NCBI GenBank assembly: GCA_019828595.1
Contig: JAHQRK010000017.1
Location: 372,001 to 436,000, forward strand
Source: Aphanomyces cochlioides
Lineage: Eukaryota > Oomycota > Saprolegniomycetes > Saprolegniales > Verrucalvaceae
Direction: 5' to 3'
DNA: 64,000 nucleotides
Under the pieces are notes generated by a model. The model saw nothing but the letters and a program-made list of their open reading frames with translations, had not been told where the DNA came from and searched no databases. The translations under genes were made by a program, and so were the position numbers. This document shows positions 31,278-42,462 of this stretch, in pieces (the stretch's first letter is position 1; every line of letters starts with the position of its first letter).

Positions 31278-31293
31278 ACATTGAATACCTTGG
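31278..31293. repeat. Target-site duplication of E12, left copy
   Basis: ACATTGAATACCTTGG is repeated at 45588-45603. Confidence 0.95.
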
Positions 31294-31439
31294 TTAAATG
31301 AGTTGTATTAACCTTATTTTTGAGCAAAGGCCCTAATGACTTACTAATTTGCCTCGTACTGTATAAATAGAACTTGGAAAACAGAATATGGCAAAGTGGT
31401 CATTGAACAGGAGATGAAGTGAGTGAGCCGTCAGCTCTC

Positions 31440-34400
31440 TCATGAAACGACGCTGTTAGGAATGATGTGTTGACGTAACCAGGGGTCCGAAGATAGATGC
31501 TTGAGCACATTGAATACCTTGGTGTATCCCTTCTTGAGAGGGAGATCAACCAGGAGCTGTTGTAGATGTAGCTTGATCAAAGAGGCAGCATGAATGGCAA
31601 CTTCCATCGGACTCTTCGCTGTGAGGTCGGGTCGAAAGGTGCGATCGGCACGTTGGAGCCATATTTGATAATACACGCAGGCTCGGACAATCGGCCAGAT
31701 CTTCAGATAGCCACGGATGTAGTATCCATCGGACGGCTTGGGCGTCTCGTAGAACATTTCCAGACAAGTCGACGGAAAGGAACACTCGAGCAGTCGCTGG
31801 ATCGCCTTGAAGAAATACCAAACAGATTGACCATATCCACAAGAGAACAGGAAATGCTCGTACGTCTCATTGACACGACAGAAGACACACGTCGGCTTGG
31901 GGTCTTGGTACTGAAACAGATATTGCATGGCGTTGGCGCGGAGAAGGGTCTTGAAAATGAACTCTCCATATCGAGGGAGAATGTGGTCGGGTTGGAGGAA
32001 GGCGGCAAGTTGGGTAAGGCGCTTGGGGTCTTCATAAAAGTTGGATGGCAGGTTGAGATGCTTGGTAGGAAGAATGGACGAGCTGGCAGCTGGAGAAGCT
32101 CTGATCTTAGCCGATTTCGAAGTCGCAAGCGCCAACAAGATCGGACTCGAGTCAGGGTGAATTATCCAGTGCCATTCCATCCATTCAGAGCTAGGCGTCG
32201 GCAAGTGGAACACGGGAGCATCCTCTTCAGAAACAATCTCAAACAATCGTGATAACTTGGTCACCAAGATTGAGATCCATTGTTTCGTTGGAGGGACAAA
32301 ATTGGCTTGGCGGCAGGCACGGTTGATTTTGTCGAACAAGATCGAAGCTGGCCAAACTCGCTGACACGGAGTCAACAAATGCGACAACTTCGTGATGTGA
32401 AGCGAAGCCAATACATTGGCTTGGTCTTGCGTCGATGTAGAGCACTGATCGTATAGGTCTTCGAGTCCAGGCAGATACGAGTTGTGCCAAAGGGGAACAT
32501 CCAAAGATGAGATGTGATTTGGACAGCCGTACGGAGTCCAGCGGGATTCAAACCAGCTACTCAATAAGGCTTTCCACATTGGAGTGATATTGGGATTCTT
32601 GTACAGTTGTCTGATGAATGCAGAAGAGCCATTTGCCAAGAGGAGATCTCGGGGGGAACCCCATGGATGAAAAGCCTTCTCGAGGAGAGTATAGCCCGGC
32701 GTAATCCAGGCGGACATGGCAGACTTGCGGGGTGGGGTGGTGATGGCTTGAATGCATCTGATCATGACAGAGCGGTTGTGTTGTTGCCATAAAGCAAGTG
32801 CATGGTGCAGGCCTAAGCCACCGGACTTCTTCGGCATGAATATGATCTCCTTTTTGATCAAACGGAGGCCATGGACAGAGGAGGATGGGTTGATTTCTTC
32901 ACCATGCATAAATTGAAGCATGGCCTTGTCGATCTTTTTGGCCAGGTCTTTGTCGGCAGGGACAAAAGCCAGTTGGTACCATAACACAGGCAGACATATG
33001 CTGTGCAGGATAGTGACTTTTCCGGCCATGGTTCGAGCCTTGTAGAGCCACAAAGACAAGCGAGCCACAAACTTCTCAAACACGTAATTGAAACGTGCCA
33101 ATGGAGAAAGATTGGGCGCAACCAAGATACCAAGAGCCTTCACGGGACTGTCGGAAGTAACTTGTAGTGAGGCAAGGTTCCCATTCAACTGGCTGTAGGT
33201 CAGAATTTGGGTCTTGTCTACGTTGAGTCGGAAACCAGACTTGTCGCAAAAGGTTTGAACCAATGCAAGCTGCCGGTGGAGGCACGTCTCATTTGCCGCA
33301 TAGAGTTGCGAGTCGTCGGCAAAGTAACTCCCAGTGTGGTAGCGATCCCCACACTTGATGCCATAGTTGGAGTGTTGCCGTAGGAGTTGGCACATCGGTT
33401 CCAAAGCGATCACAAACAGAAGTGGCGACAGTGGATCACCTTGCAACACACCGCGTGAGATGTGAACTGGCTTGGACAAGAAGCCGTTCACCAAGATGCG
33501 AGACTTGCGGCCCGAGTACAGTACGCGAACCATGTCAACAAAGGTTTCGGGAAAGCCATAGTGACGGAGGACGCGGAGCAAGTACGCGTGGTCCACGCGA
33601 TCAAAAGCTTTCTCAAAGTCAAGCAGTGCCACCATCGAGGACGGACTGTGTAGTTTGATGTGGTGCAGCATGTCATCCAGTCGTGCAATATTGGTTTGGA
33701 TATTGCTTCGACGGATAAAGCCTTGCTGGTCCGGGTGGATGATGTGTCGAATGTGGCGCTGAAGTCGATAAGCCAGAATACTCGTCAGGATTTTCACATC
33801 CGTGTTGAGTAGGCTAATGGGCCGATAGTTCTTGGCCTGTGACTTGGGGCCTTTCTTGTGCAGCAACACCAGCGTACTGACAAGTTGCATGGGAGTCAAG
33901 CGAGGGTGAGAATGGAGCTGGTGTGTGAATAGCAGCTCCAATACCAACGACCACTTGTGAGGTGCAAGTTTGAGGACTTCGAATGGCAGAGCGTTGGGAC
34001 CTGGCGCTGAGTTCGAACTGCTGTGTCGAATAGCGTGATAGAACTCGTTGGCGCGCAAGGGAGCCGACAGCTCTTTCTGGGCTTGCTCTGGCAGTTGCTT
34101 GTGTCGAGTCAATGGGGTCAGAAATGACGACACTTCGTCTCCAGATCGCTGCACCTCGGGAGCTGCAAACAAGTCCTTGTAGTAGTCGACCAGGACGTCA
34201 GACATGCCTTGTTGATTGGAGACAACATTTCCATTGACATCCACCAACTCTTTGAAGACTGTCTTCTTCAAGGGGGTAGGGACAGGGGACATGAAGTGGA
34301 ACTTGGACGAGCGCTCTGCTTTGTACAAGTGAAGTTGGAACGCCTGGTCTTGACGAAACTGCTTGTCTCGATCTTGCAGCTCGTGAATTTGCTTTTGAAG

Positions 34401-35495
34401 GTCTCGCACTCGATCCACCAGCACTGAATCTTGACGCATGTTGGGGACTTGCAAAAGCGAAGCGATCTCGACAGCTAACTTCTTCAACGGCAGACGTTGT
34501 TTCTCCAATCGTTGAGAATGGAATTCTTTGAGTTGGGAGCGGATATCATTGACCAGTATGTCGTAGGCCTTGGAGATATTGTGGAATGTTGGAGACTTGT
34601 CCAAAAATCGATCCAGACATCCATGAACAATCTCGGCCGCTCGTGGTAGACGAAGTAGCCAAGTTGGAGCTTTCCATGATCCAGAGCCATGGCGCAATGT
34701 TTGACGCTTTGTGATGATACGACAAGCCACGTGGTCAGCCTGTGGAACGTGTGGCATGTGCGTCGCCTTCCAATGACGAAGACCCGCCAAGGTGGACGAA
34801 CAAAATATGTAGTCGAGTCGGTTGGTGAGTGTGGGACTTGTGAAGGTTCTTGCCACGGGGTTTTGACGGCGAAACAGATCCACCAGAGACAAACTGTGCA
34901 TCCATTGTTCCAGTTGAAGGGTGCCGGCCATGGTGGAGGTACTGGGTCTCAACGAATCCAAATCTTTGTTGAGAGTGCAGTTGAAATCGCCTCCAACAAT
35001 GTGGAGCGCATGTGGAGGAAAGTCGCGTGGCAATTCTTCGAAGTAACTTGCTCGTTGTTGGAAGGCTGCCGGCGCATAGATATTGTGGAGAACGACTGTC
35101 AGTGGACCCAGAGTACATCGCACTTGTAGATAACGACCACGAAGCACTGGGTTGTCATGAGGGACTTGAGTGGCGTTCTTCAAAGGAGAGTGAGGATGTA
35201 TCAACGTAGCCAGACCTCCAGTGGCTGGCGACGTGGATACTTCAGGGTAAATAGGCTCTTCAAAGAACAAAGAGCCTTCGTGGTTTGTGATTTGTTGCCA
35301 ATGGAACGCAACACGGTCGTGGAGACTTGGCGTGCGGAAACGGGTTTCTTGGATAAAGGAAACGTCGTGAACACTTGATAGTTTGTCGAGGATGTACCGA
35401 TGACTGTTGGAGAAGCCATTGGTGTTGAGGGAGATGATTTGTGGGTCCCAGTCCACGAGTTCAGTTGGGACATCGGAGAAGTTGTTGTCACTCAT
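31440..35495 (-). CDS. LINE ORF2: APE endonuclease and reverse transcriptase, intact, 1,351 aa (E12)
   Basis: Uninterrupted from ATG (35495) to TGA. It carries all six endonuclease motifs (LNTNG, QET, NIYAP, GGDFN, LDYIF, ADH), the RT motifs DFEKAFD, QGDPLSP and FADD, and the CX2CX7HX4C zinc motif. A few conservative changes separate it from E7 (for example QQITNHEG for QRITNHAG). The element lacks its 5' UTR and the start of ORF1, so the protein is encoded but the normal upstream context is lost. Confidence 0.93.
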   Translation of the reverse strand: MSDNNFSDVPTELVDWDPQIISLNTNGFSNSHRYILDKLSSVHDVSFIQETRFRTPSLHDRVAFHWQQITNHEGSLFFEEPIYPEVSTSPATGGLATLIHPHSPLKNATQVPHDNPVLRGRYLQVRCTLGPLTVVLHNIYAPAAFQQRASYFEELPRDFPPHALHIVGGDFNCTLNKDLDSLRPSTSTMAGTLQLEQWMHSLSLVDLFRRQNPVARTFTSPTLTNRLDYIFCSSTLAGLRHWKATHMPHVPQADHVACRIITKRQTLRHGSGSWKAPTWLLRLPRAAEIVHGCLDRFLDKSPTFHNISKAYDILVNDIRSQLKEFHSQRLEKQRLPLKKLAVEIASLLQVPNMRQDSVLVDRVRDLQKQIHELQDRDKQFRQDQAFQLHLYKAERSSKFHFMSPVPTPLKKTVFKELVDVNGNVVSNQQGMSDVLVDYYKDLFAAPEVQRSGDEVSSFLTPLTRHKQLPEQAQKELSAPLRANEFYHAIRHSSSNSAPGPNALPFEVLKLAPHKWSLVLELLFTHQLHSHPRLTPMQLVSTLVLLHKKGPKSQAKNYRPISLLNTDVKILTSILAYRLQRHIRHIIHPDQQGFIRRSNIQTNIARLDDMLHHIKLHSPSSMVALLDFEKAFDRVDHAYLLRVLRHYGFPETFVDMVRVLYSGRKSRILVNGFLSKPVHISRGVLQGDPLSPLLFVIALEPMCQLLRQHSNYGIKCGDRYHTGSYFADDSQLYAANETCLHRQLALVQTFCDKSGFRLNVDKTQILTYSQLNGNLASLQVTSDSPVKALGILVAPNLSPLARFNYVFEKFVARLSLWLYKARTMAGKVTILHSICLPVLWYQLAFVPADKDLAKKIDKAMLQFMHGEEINPSSSVHGLRLIKKEIIFMPKKSGGLGLHHALALWQQHNRSVMIRCIQAITTPPRKSAMSAWITPGYTLLEKAFHPWGSPRDLLLANGSSAFIRQLYKNPNITPMWKALLSSWFESRWTPYGCPNHISSLDVPLWHNSYLPGLEDLYDQCSTSTQDQANVLASLHITKLSHLLTPCQRVWPASILFDKINRACRQANFVPPTKQWISILVTKLSRLFEIVSEEDAPVFHLPTPSSEWMEWHWIIHPDSSPILLALATSKSAKIRASPAASSSILPTKHLNLPSNFYEDPKRLTQLAAFLQPDHILPRYGEFIFKTLLRANAMQYLFQYQDPKPTCVFCRVNETYEHFLFSCGYGQSVWYFFKAIQRLLECSFPSTCLEMFYETPKPSDGYYIRGYLKIWPIVRACVYYQIWLQRADRTFRPDLTAKSPMEVAIHAASLIKLHLQQLLVDLPLKKGYTKVFNVLKHLSSDPWLRQHIIPNSVVS

Positions 35496-35573
35496 CACGA
35501 GTACAGATGAAAATGAGTAGAATGGAGGGGTCAGAGGGGAGGTTGAAATGGATTGAAGCAGGGGATAGAAGCC

Positions 35574-38183
35574 TTAGAGTTGATCGTCCTCCAAATCGAG
35601 GGGATCAATTTCGTCGGCGTTCATGGAGTGGTGAGCTTTGCTGCAGAGCTCGTCGATGTGGTAATTGTTGGTGATGCTTTTGAGCATCGAGATGGCCGAC
35701 AAGACGGGAGCCGGCAAAGTGAACTTCTCGAGATTGTCGCTGAAGTTTTCGATCAAAGCAAACAGCGACCAGTCCGTCAAGCAGTTGGTGTCAGGCAATC
35801 TTGTTGCTTCTTGGTTCAATAGAACAGTCAGTGCCTCCGAGTTTGTGTAGAGGTCTGGGGCCCGATTTGAGAGGAATAAGTCAATCGTAGCAAGTGCAAA
35901 GAGGATGCGCTTGATCTCTGGTATGTCCGTGGTCAATTCTTCCAAGATTTCTGACGGGTGAATCTTGTATTGAGCCATGAAGTTGACGTGATGTTTGTAG
36001 TTGTGAGGCTTGCCTTGAGCTTTTAACAAAGCCATCTTGCGCTCAATAGTCTTGGTTGCAACAAGTGACTGAAACAAACTGAGGTCTTCATCTTGTGCGT
36101 ACATAGCATGTGCAACGAGCTGAGGATCATCTCGCAAAATGCGTTGACATTCGGTGATACTGCCTTCGACTTTCTTGTCTCGAATGATCTTCTTCGCCAA
36201 TTCGAGGTGGGCTGCAGCAGACTTGTTAAGTCGTTGTTTCTTCGCTTTGCCTTTGGTCTTTTTCGGGCGTGGCGCACTTGAATCTTCCAATACAATTCGA
36301 GGCACTGCAAAGTCTTCAAACGAGAGTTCCACGTCGTCTTCTTCGAGGATATGAAAACGGTTGGATGTCGGCAGGGGATCCAAACGTGGGGACGAAGGCA
36401 AAGTACGTTTTGGAGCTGGTCCAGACCGGTAGCCCGTTACCAATTGAAGGTCCAGCGAGTTCTTGGGCTGCTCACTTGGTGGAGCAAGAGCGGGCGATTC
36501 GTTGGTAGACATTTCCACATCTTCTTGTTGTTTGTCTTGTCCATTGTTGTTAGGGGGATCGCTGTCACCAGACATATCGACATCAGAGCCATGAGAAGGA
36601 GCTGTTGGCTGTGGTTGTTCATCTTGACAATCTCCAGATGCCTCAGTTGAGTCGGCCTTGCCTTCCGCATTTGTTCCAGGGTCTTGATCATGATCGTCTC
36701 CATCATGTTCAGGTTCTTTTTCTCCTGACGGAGGAGATTTTGCCGCTGCCTTGGCCGCTTTTGCCTTCGCTTTTTCAGCCTTGGCCTCTGCACGTCGTGA
36801 AACAATCGACGGAGGCAATGTCTTGTTCAGAGCAGCGATCTTGTGCTGAAACACGACGACAAAAGGCTGACCCGACGGATCCGTAATGGTGATTTCGCGT
36901 AGTGCGTCGCCGGATTTTGGCACCAGCACTGCAGGAGGCGCAGACGACTTGAAAATGACTCTCAAATGCGGCGACTTGATGTTCTGACCAGCAGTAGGGT
37001 TGAATGCTGCTATCACTGACTTGGTCAATGCAGCCATTTTCTTGACAATTGCCTTGGCCATCGAAGGGTGACTGACCTTGTTGAACGTAACGTAGTAGTT
37101 GTTGCCATAACGCGAGTATTTGGGAACCAGGAAGTCTTTGCCACCAAGTCGAAACGTTGTGCCTCCCATTTCCACGCACGTAGACAAGTTGTAACTTGAG
37201 ATCACAATGGTCTGTGGGTTCTTCTTGTGGATCAAAATGTTCGGAAATTTGGAGCCCCATAACGAACCAGGATTTTCCTTGACAAATTGATCGCAGATGA
37301 CTTTTTCGGACCAGTCCTTGTAGCCTTCGCCCAACTTGACTGTGAGCTCGTACACTTGGGACTGGGGGGTGAGCAAAATATTTTCAATGAAGGCGTCCAT
37401 GTCACCAGAGTCTTTGTAGAATGCGTCCGCCATGGCCTCGCATCGCGCAATATCGTCATCGGCAATAGCATGAGCACCAGTGTTGCGATGTTTCGCGCCT
37501 TTGGGGGCATTGCCTTGCTTGGAATCTTTCTTGGACGAAGCTGAATCCTTGCCGGGAGCCTTTTGCGTCCATGGATTGGCCTTTTCAGCGTTTTGTTGCT
37601 CTTGATCGCCTTGTATTTTGTCTGCCGCGGTAGGAGGATCAACAGCGCCATTTCCTTGAGCAACGGATTTGTCGACAATGTCTTGATTTGACTGGTCATT
37701 GTCATTGTTTGTCGATTGTTCCTCTTGAATAACTTCTCCAGGAGTATCACACGGCTTCGCTTGGCCGTTAATGTCGCCTGACCCATCAACCTCCGAGTGA
37801 ATTTGAGTATTTCCCTCGTCGGTTAAGGCCTCGGTTTCAGTAGAATCCTTCCCCTCGGCGTCTCCAGAGACCATATCCACGTCCTCTTGAGATTTTTCTT
37901 CTTCCTCTCCCGTTCTAGGAGGCTCAGCACAGGGGGCGACGCGGTTGGTGGCTGCTGGCTCAGTCCCATTGGTCACGAGAAAGGCCGGGGCCAGACCCCC
38001 AGTGACAGGGGTAGAAGGGGAATCCATGCCATCCCCGCAGCACGGTGACTGGGGTACACCATTGCTCCGGCGAGAACCCAAATCGGGATACCGCCCCCGC
38101 CCCTCCGAAGAGGCCCCTGGGGGGAAGTAGACAGAACCGCAGGGTGTGCCCATAGGGGGGGCCCTCGTAGCCTCTAGGGCTGG
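35574..38183 (-). pseudogene. ORF1 of E12, N-terminus missing
   Basis: Open from the E13 junction (about residue 143) to the TAA, so about 869 of ~1,012 residues remain, with central domain, Ala/Lys helix, acidic stretch, basic cluster and C-terminus. An ATG at 38153 (MGTPCGS) could start an 859-aa product. N-terminal loss is from 5' truncation plus the E13 insertion. It carries the DKQ insertion. Confidence 0.88.
38170..38183. repeat. Target-site duplication of E13, left copy
   Basis: GCCTCTAGGGCTGG is repeated at 45561-45574. One extra base (C at 45560, G in element sense) lies between the element's 5' end and the right copy. Confidence 0.95.
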
Positions 38184-38329
38184 TTAAATGAGTTGTATTA
38201 ACCTTATTTTTGAGCAAAGGCCCTAATGACTTACTAATTTGCCTCGTACTGTATAAATAGAACTTGGAAAACAGAATATGGCAAAGTGGTCATTGAACAG
38301 GAGATGAAGTGAGTGAGCCGTTAGCTCAC

Positions 38330-41300
38330 TCATGAAACGACGCTGTCAGGAATGGCGTGTTGACGTAACCAGGGGTCCGAAGATAGATGCTTGAGCACAT
38401 TGAATACCTTGGTGTATCCCTTCTTGAGAGGGAGATCAACCAGGAGCTGTTGTAGATGTAGCTTGATCAAAGAGGCAGCATGAATGGCAACTTCCATCGG
38501 ACTCTTCGCTGTGAGGTCGGGTCGAAAGGTGCGATCGGCACGTTGGAGCCATATTTGATAATACACGCAGGCTCGGACAATCGGCCAGATCTTCAGATAG
38601 CCACGGATGTAGTATCCATCGGACGGCTTGGGCGTCTCGTAGAACATTTCCAGACACGTGGACGGAAAGGAACACTCGAGCAGTCGCTGGATCGCCTTGA
38701 AGAAATACCAAACAGATTGACCATATCCACAAGAGAACAGGAAATGCTCGTACGTCTCATTGACACGACAGAAGACACACGTCGGCTTGGGGTCTTGGTA
38801 CTGAAACAGATATTGCATGGCGTTGGCGCGGAGAAGGGTCTTGAAAATGAACTCTCCATATCGAGGGAGAATGTGGTCGGGTTGGAGGAAGGCGGCAAGT
38901 TGGGTAAGGCGCTTGGGGTCTTCGTAAAAGTTGGATGGCAGGTTGAGATGCTTGGTAGGAAGAATGGACGAGCTGACAGCTGGAGAAGCTCTGATCTTAG
39001 CCGATTTCGAAGTCGCAAACGCCAACAAGATCGGACTCGAGTCAGGGTGAATCATCCAGTGCCATTCCATCCATTCAGAGCTTGGCGTCGGCAAGTGGAA
39101 CACGGGAGCATCCTCTTCAGAAACAATCTCAAACAATCGTGATAACTTGGTCACCAAGATTGAGATCCATTGTTTCGTTGGAGGGACAAAATTGGCTTGG
39201 CGGCAGGCACGGTTGATTTTGTCAAACAAGATCGAAGCTGGCCAAACTCGCTGACACGGAGTCAACAAATGCGACAACTTCGTGATGTGAAGCGAAGCCA
39301 ATACATTGGCTTGGTCTTGCGTCGATGTAGAGCACTGATCGTATAGGTCTTCGAGTCCAGGCAGATACGAGTTGTGCCAAAGGGGAACATCCAAAGATGA
39401 GATGTGATTTGGACAGCCGTACGGAGTCCAGCGGGATTCAAACCAGCTACTCAATAAGGCTTTCCACATTGGAGTGATATTGGGATTCTTGTACAGTTGT
39501 CTGATGAATGCAGAAGAGCCATTTGCCAAGAGGAGATCTCGGGGGGAACCCCATGGATGAAAAGCCTTCTCGAGGAGAGTATAGCCCGGCGTAATCCAGG
39601 CGGACATGGCAGACTTGCGGGGTGGGGTGGTGATGGCTTGAATGCATCTGATCATGACAGAGCGGTTGTGTTGTTGCCATAAAGCAAGTGCATGGTGCAG
39701 GCCTAAGCCACCGGACTTCTTCGGCATGAATATGATCTCCTTTTTGATCAAACGGAGGCCATGGACAGAGGAGGATGGGTTGATTTCTTCACCATGCATA
39801 AATTGAAGCATGGCCTTGTCGATCTTTTTGGCCAGGTCTTTGTCGGCAGGGACAAAAGCCAGTTGGTACCATAACACAGGCAGACATATGCTGTGCAGGA
39901 TAGTGACTTTTCCGGCCATGGTTCGAGCCTTGTAGAGCCACAAAGACAAGCGAGCCACAAACTTCTCAAACACGTAATTGAAACGTGCCAATGGAGAAAG
40001 ATTGGGCGCAACCAAGATACCAAGAGCCTTCACGGGACTGTCGGAAGTAACTTGTAGTGAGGCAAGGTTCCCATTCAACTGGCTGTAGGTCAGAATTTGG
40101 GTCTTGTCTACGTTGAGTCGGAAACCAGACTTGTCGCAAAAGGTTTGAACCAATGCAAGCTGCCGGTGGAGGCACGTCTCATTTGCCGCATAGAGTTGCG
40201 AGTCGTCGGCAAAGTAACTCCCAGTGTGGTAGCGATCCCCACACTTGATGCCATAGTTGGAGTGTTGCCGTAGGAGTTGGCACATCGGTTCCAAAGCGAT
40301 CACAAACAGAAGTGGCGACAGTGGATCACCTTGCAACACACCGCGTGAGATGTGAACTTGCTTGGACAAGAAGCCGTTCACCAAGATGCGAGACTTGCGG
40401 CCCGAGTACAGTACGCGAACCATGTCAACAAAGGTTTCGGGAAAGCCATAGTGACGGAGGACGCGGAGCAAGTACGCGTGGTCCACGCGATCAAAAGCTT
40501 TCTCAAAGTCAAGCAGTGCCACCATCGAGGACGGACTGTGTAGTTTGATGTGGTGCAGCATGTCATCCAGTCGTGCAATATTGGTTTGGATATTGCTTCG
40601 ACGGATAAAGCCTTGCTGGTCCGGGTGGATGATGTGTCGAATGTGGCGCTGAAGTCGATAAGCCAGAATACTCGTCAGGATTTTCACATCCGTGTTGAGT
40701 AGGCTAATGGGCCGATAGTTCTTGGCTTGTGACTTGGGGCCTTTCTTGTGCAGCAACACCAGCGTACTGACAAGTTGCATGGGAGTCAAGCGAGGGTGAG
40801 AATGGAGCTGGTGTGTGAATAGCAGCTCCAATACCAACGACCACTTGTGAGGTGCAAGTTTGAGGACTTCGAATGGCAGAGCGTTGGGACCTGGCGCTGA
40901 GTTCGAACTGCTGTGTCGAATAACATGATAGAACTCGTTGGCGCGCAAGGGAGCCGACAGCTCTTTCTGGGCTTGCTCTGGCAGTTGCTTGTGTCGAGTC
41001 AATGGGGTCAGAAATGACGACACTTCGTCTCCAGATCGCTGCACCTCGGGAGCTGCAAACAAGTCCTTGTAGTAGTCGACCAGGACGTCAGACATGCCTT
41101 GTTGATTGGAGACAACATTTCCATTGACATCCACCAACTCTTTGAAGACTGTCTTCTTCAAGGGGTAGGGACAGGGGACATGAAGTGGAACTTGGACGAG
41201 CGCTCTGCTTTGTACAAGTGAAGTTGGAACGCCTGGTCTTGACGAAACTGCTTGTCTCGATCTTGCAGCTCGTGAATTTGCTTTTGAAGGTCTCGCACTC

Positions 41301-42384
41301 GATCCACCAGCACTGCATCTTGACGCATGTTGGGGACTTGCAAAAGCGAAGCGATCTCGACAGCTAACTTCTTCAACGGCAGACGTTGTTTCTCCAATCG
41401 TTGAGAATGGAATTCTTTGAGTTGGGAGCGGATATCATTGACCAGCATGTCGTAGGCCTTGGAGATATTGTGGAATGTTGGAGACTTGTCCAAAAATCGA
41501 TCCAGACATCCATGAACAATCTCGGCCGCTCGTGGTAGACGAAGTAGCCAAGTTGGAGCTTTCCATGATCCAGAACCATGGCGCAATGTTTGACGCTTTG
41601 TGATGATACGACAAGCCACGTGGTCAGCCTGTGGAACGTGTGGCATGTGCGTCGCCTTCCAATGACGAAGACCCGCCAAGGTGGACGAACAAAAGATGTA
41701 GTCAAGTCGGTTGGTGAGTGTGGGACTTGTGAAGGCTCGTGCCACGGGGTTTTGACGGCGAAACAGATCCACCAGAGACAAACTGTGCATCCATTGTTCC
41801 AGTTGAAGGGTGCCGGCCATGGTGGAGGTACTGGGTCTCAACGAATCCAAATCTTTGTTGAGAGTGCAGTTGAAATCTCCTCCAACAATGTGGAGCGCAT
41901 GTGGAGGAAAGTCGCGTGGCAATTCTTCGAAGTAACTTGCTCGTTGTTGGAAGGCTGCCGGCGCATAGATATTGTGGAGAACGACTGTCAGTGGACCCAG
42001 AGTACATCGCACTTGTAGATACCGACCACGAAGCACTGGGTTGTCATGAGGGACTTGAGTGGCGTTCTTCAAAGGAGAGTGAGGATGTATCAACGTAGCC
42101 AGACCTCCAGTGGCTGGCGACGTGGATACTTCAGGGTAAATAGGCTCTTCAAAGAACAAAGAGCCTTCGTGGTTTGTGATTTGTTGCCAATGGAACGCAA
42201 CACGGTCGTGGAGACTTGGCGTGCGGAAACGGGTTTCTTGGATAAAGGAAACGTCGTGAACACTTGATAGTTTGTCGAGGATGTACCGATGACTGTTGGA
42301 GAAGCCATTGGTGTTGAGGGAGATGATTTGTGGGTCCCAGTCCACGAGTTCAGTTGGGACATCGGAGAAGTTGTTGTCACTCAT
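38330..42384 (-). pseudogene. ORF2 of E13, one frameshift in a G-run
   Basis: Near 41163 there are four G instead of five (TTCAAGGGGTAGGG against TTCAAGGGGGTAGGG). The endonuclease half ends at 41158 (SPVPTP then stop), and the RT half is open downstream to 38330 with QGDPLSP, FADD and the zinc motif. All catalytic residues are conserved, so this is a recent lesion or an assembly error. Confidence 0.9.
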
Positions 42385-42462
42385 CACGAGTACAGATGAA
42401 AATGAGTAGAATGGAGGGGTCAGAGGGGAGGTTGAAATGGATTGAAGCAGGGGATAGAAGCC

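Noticed and set aside
31065..31293. Tandem duplication of 3' ends (two 3' UTRs 229 bp apart)
   Set aside because: The right-hand target duplications at 45588 and 46908 show two separate nested insertions, E12 inside E11.
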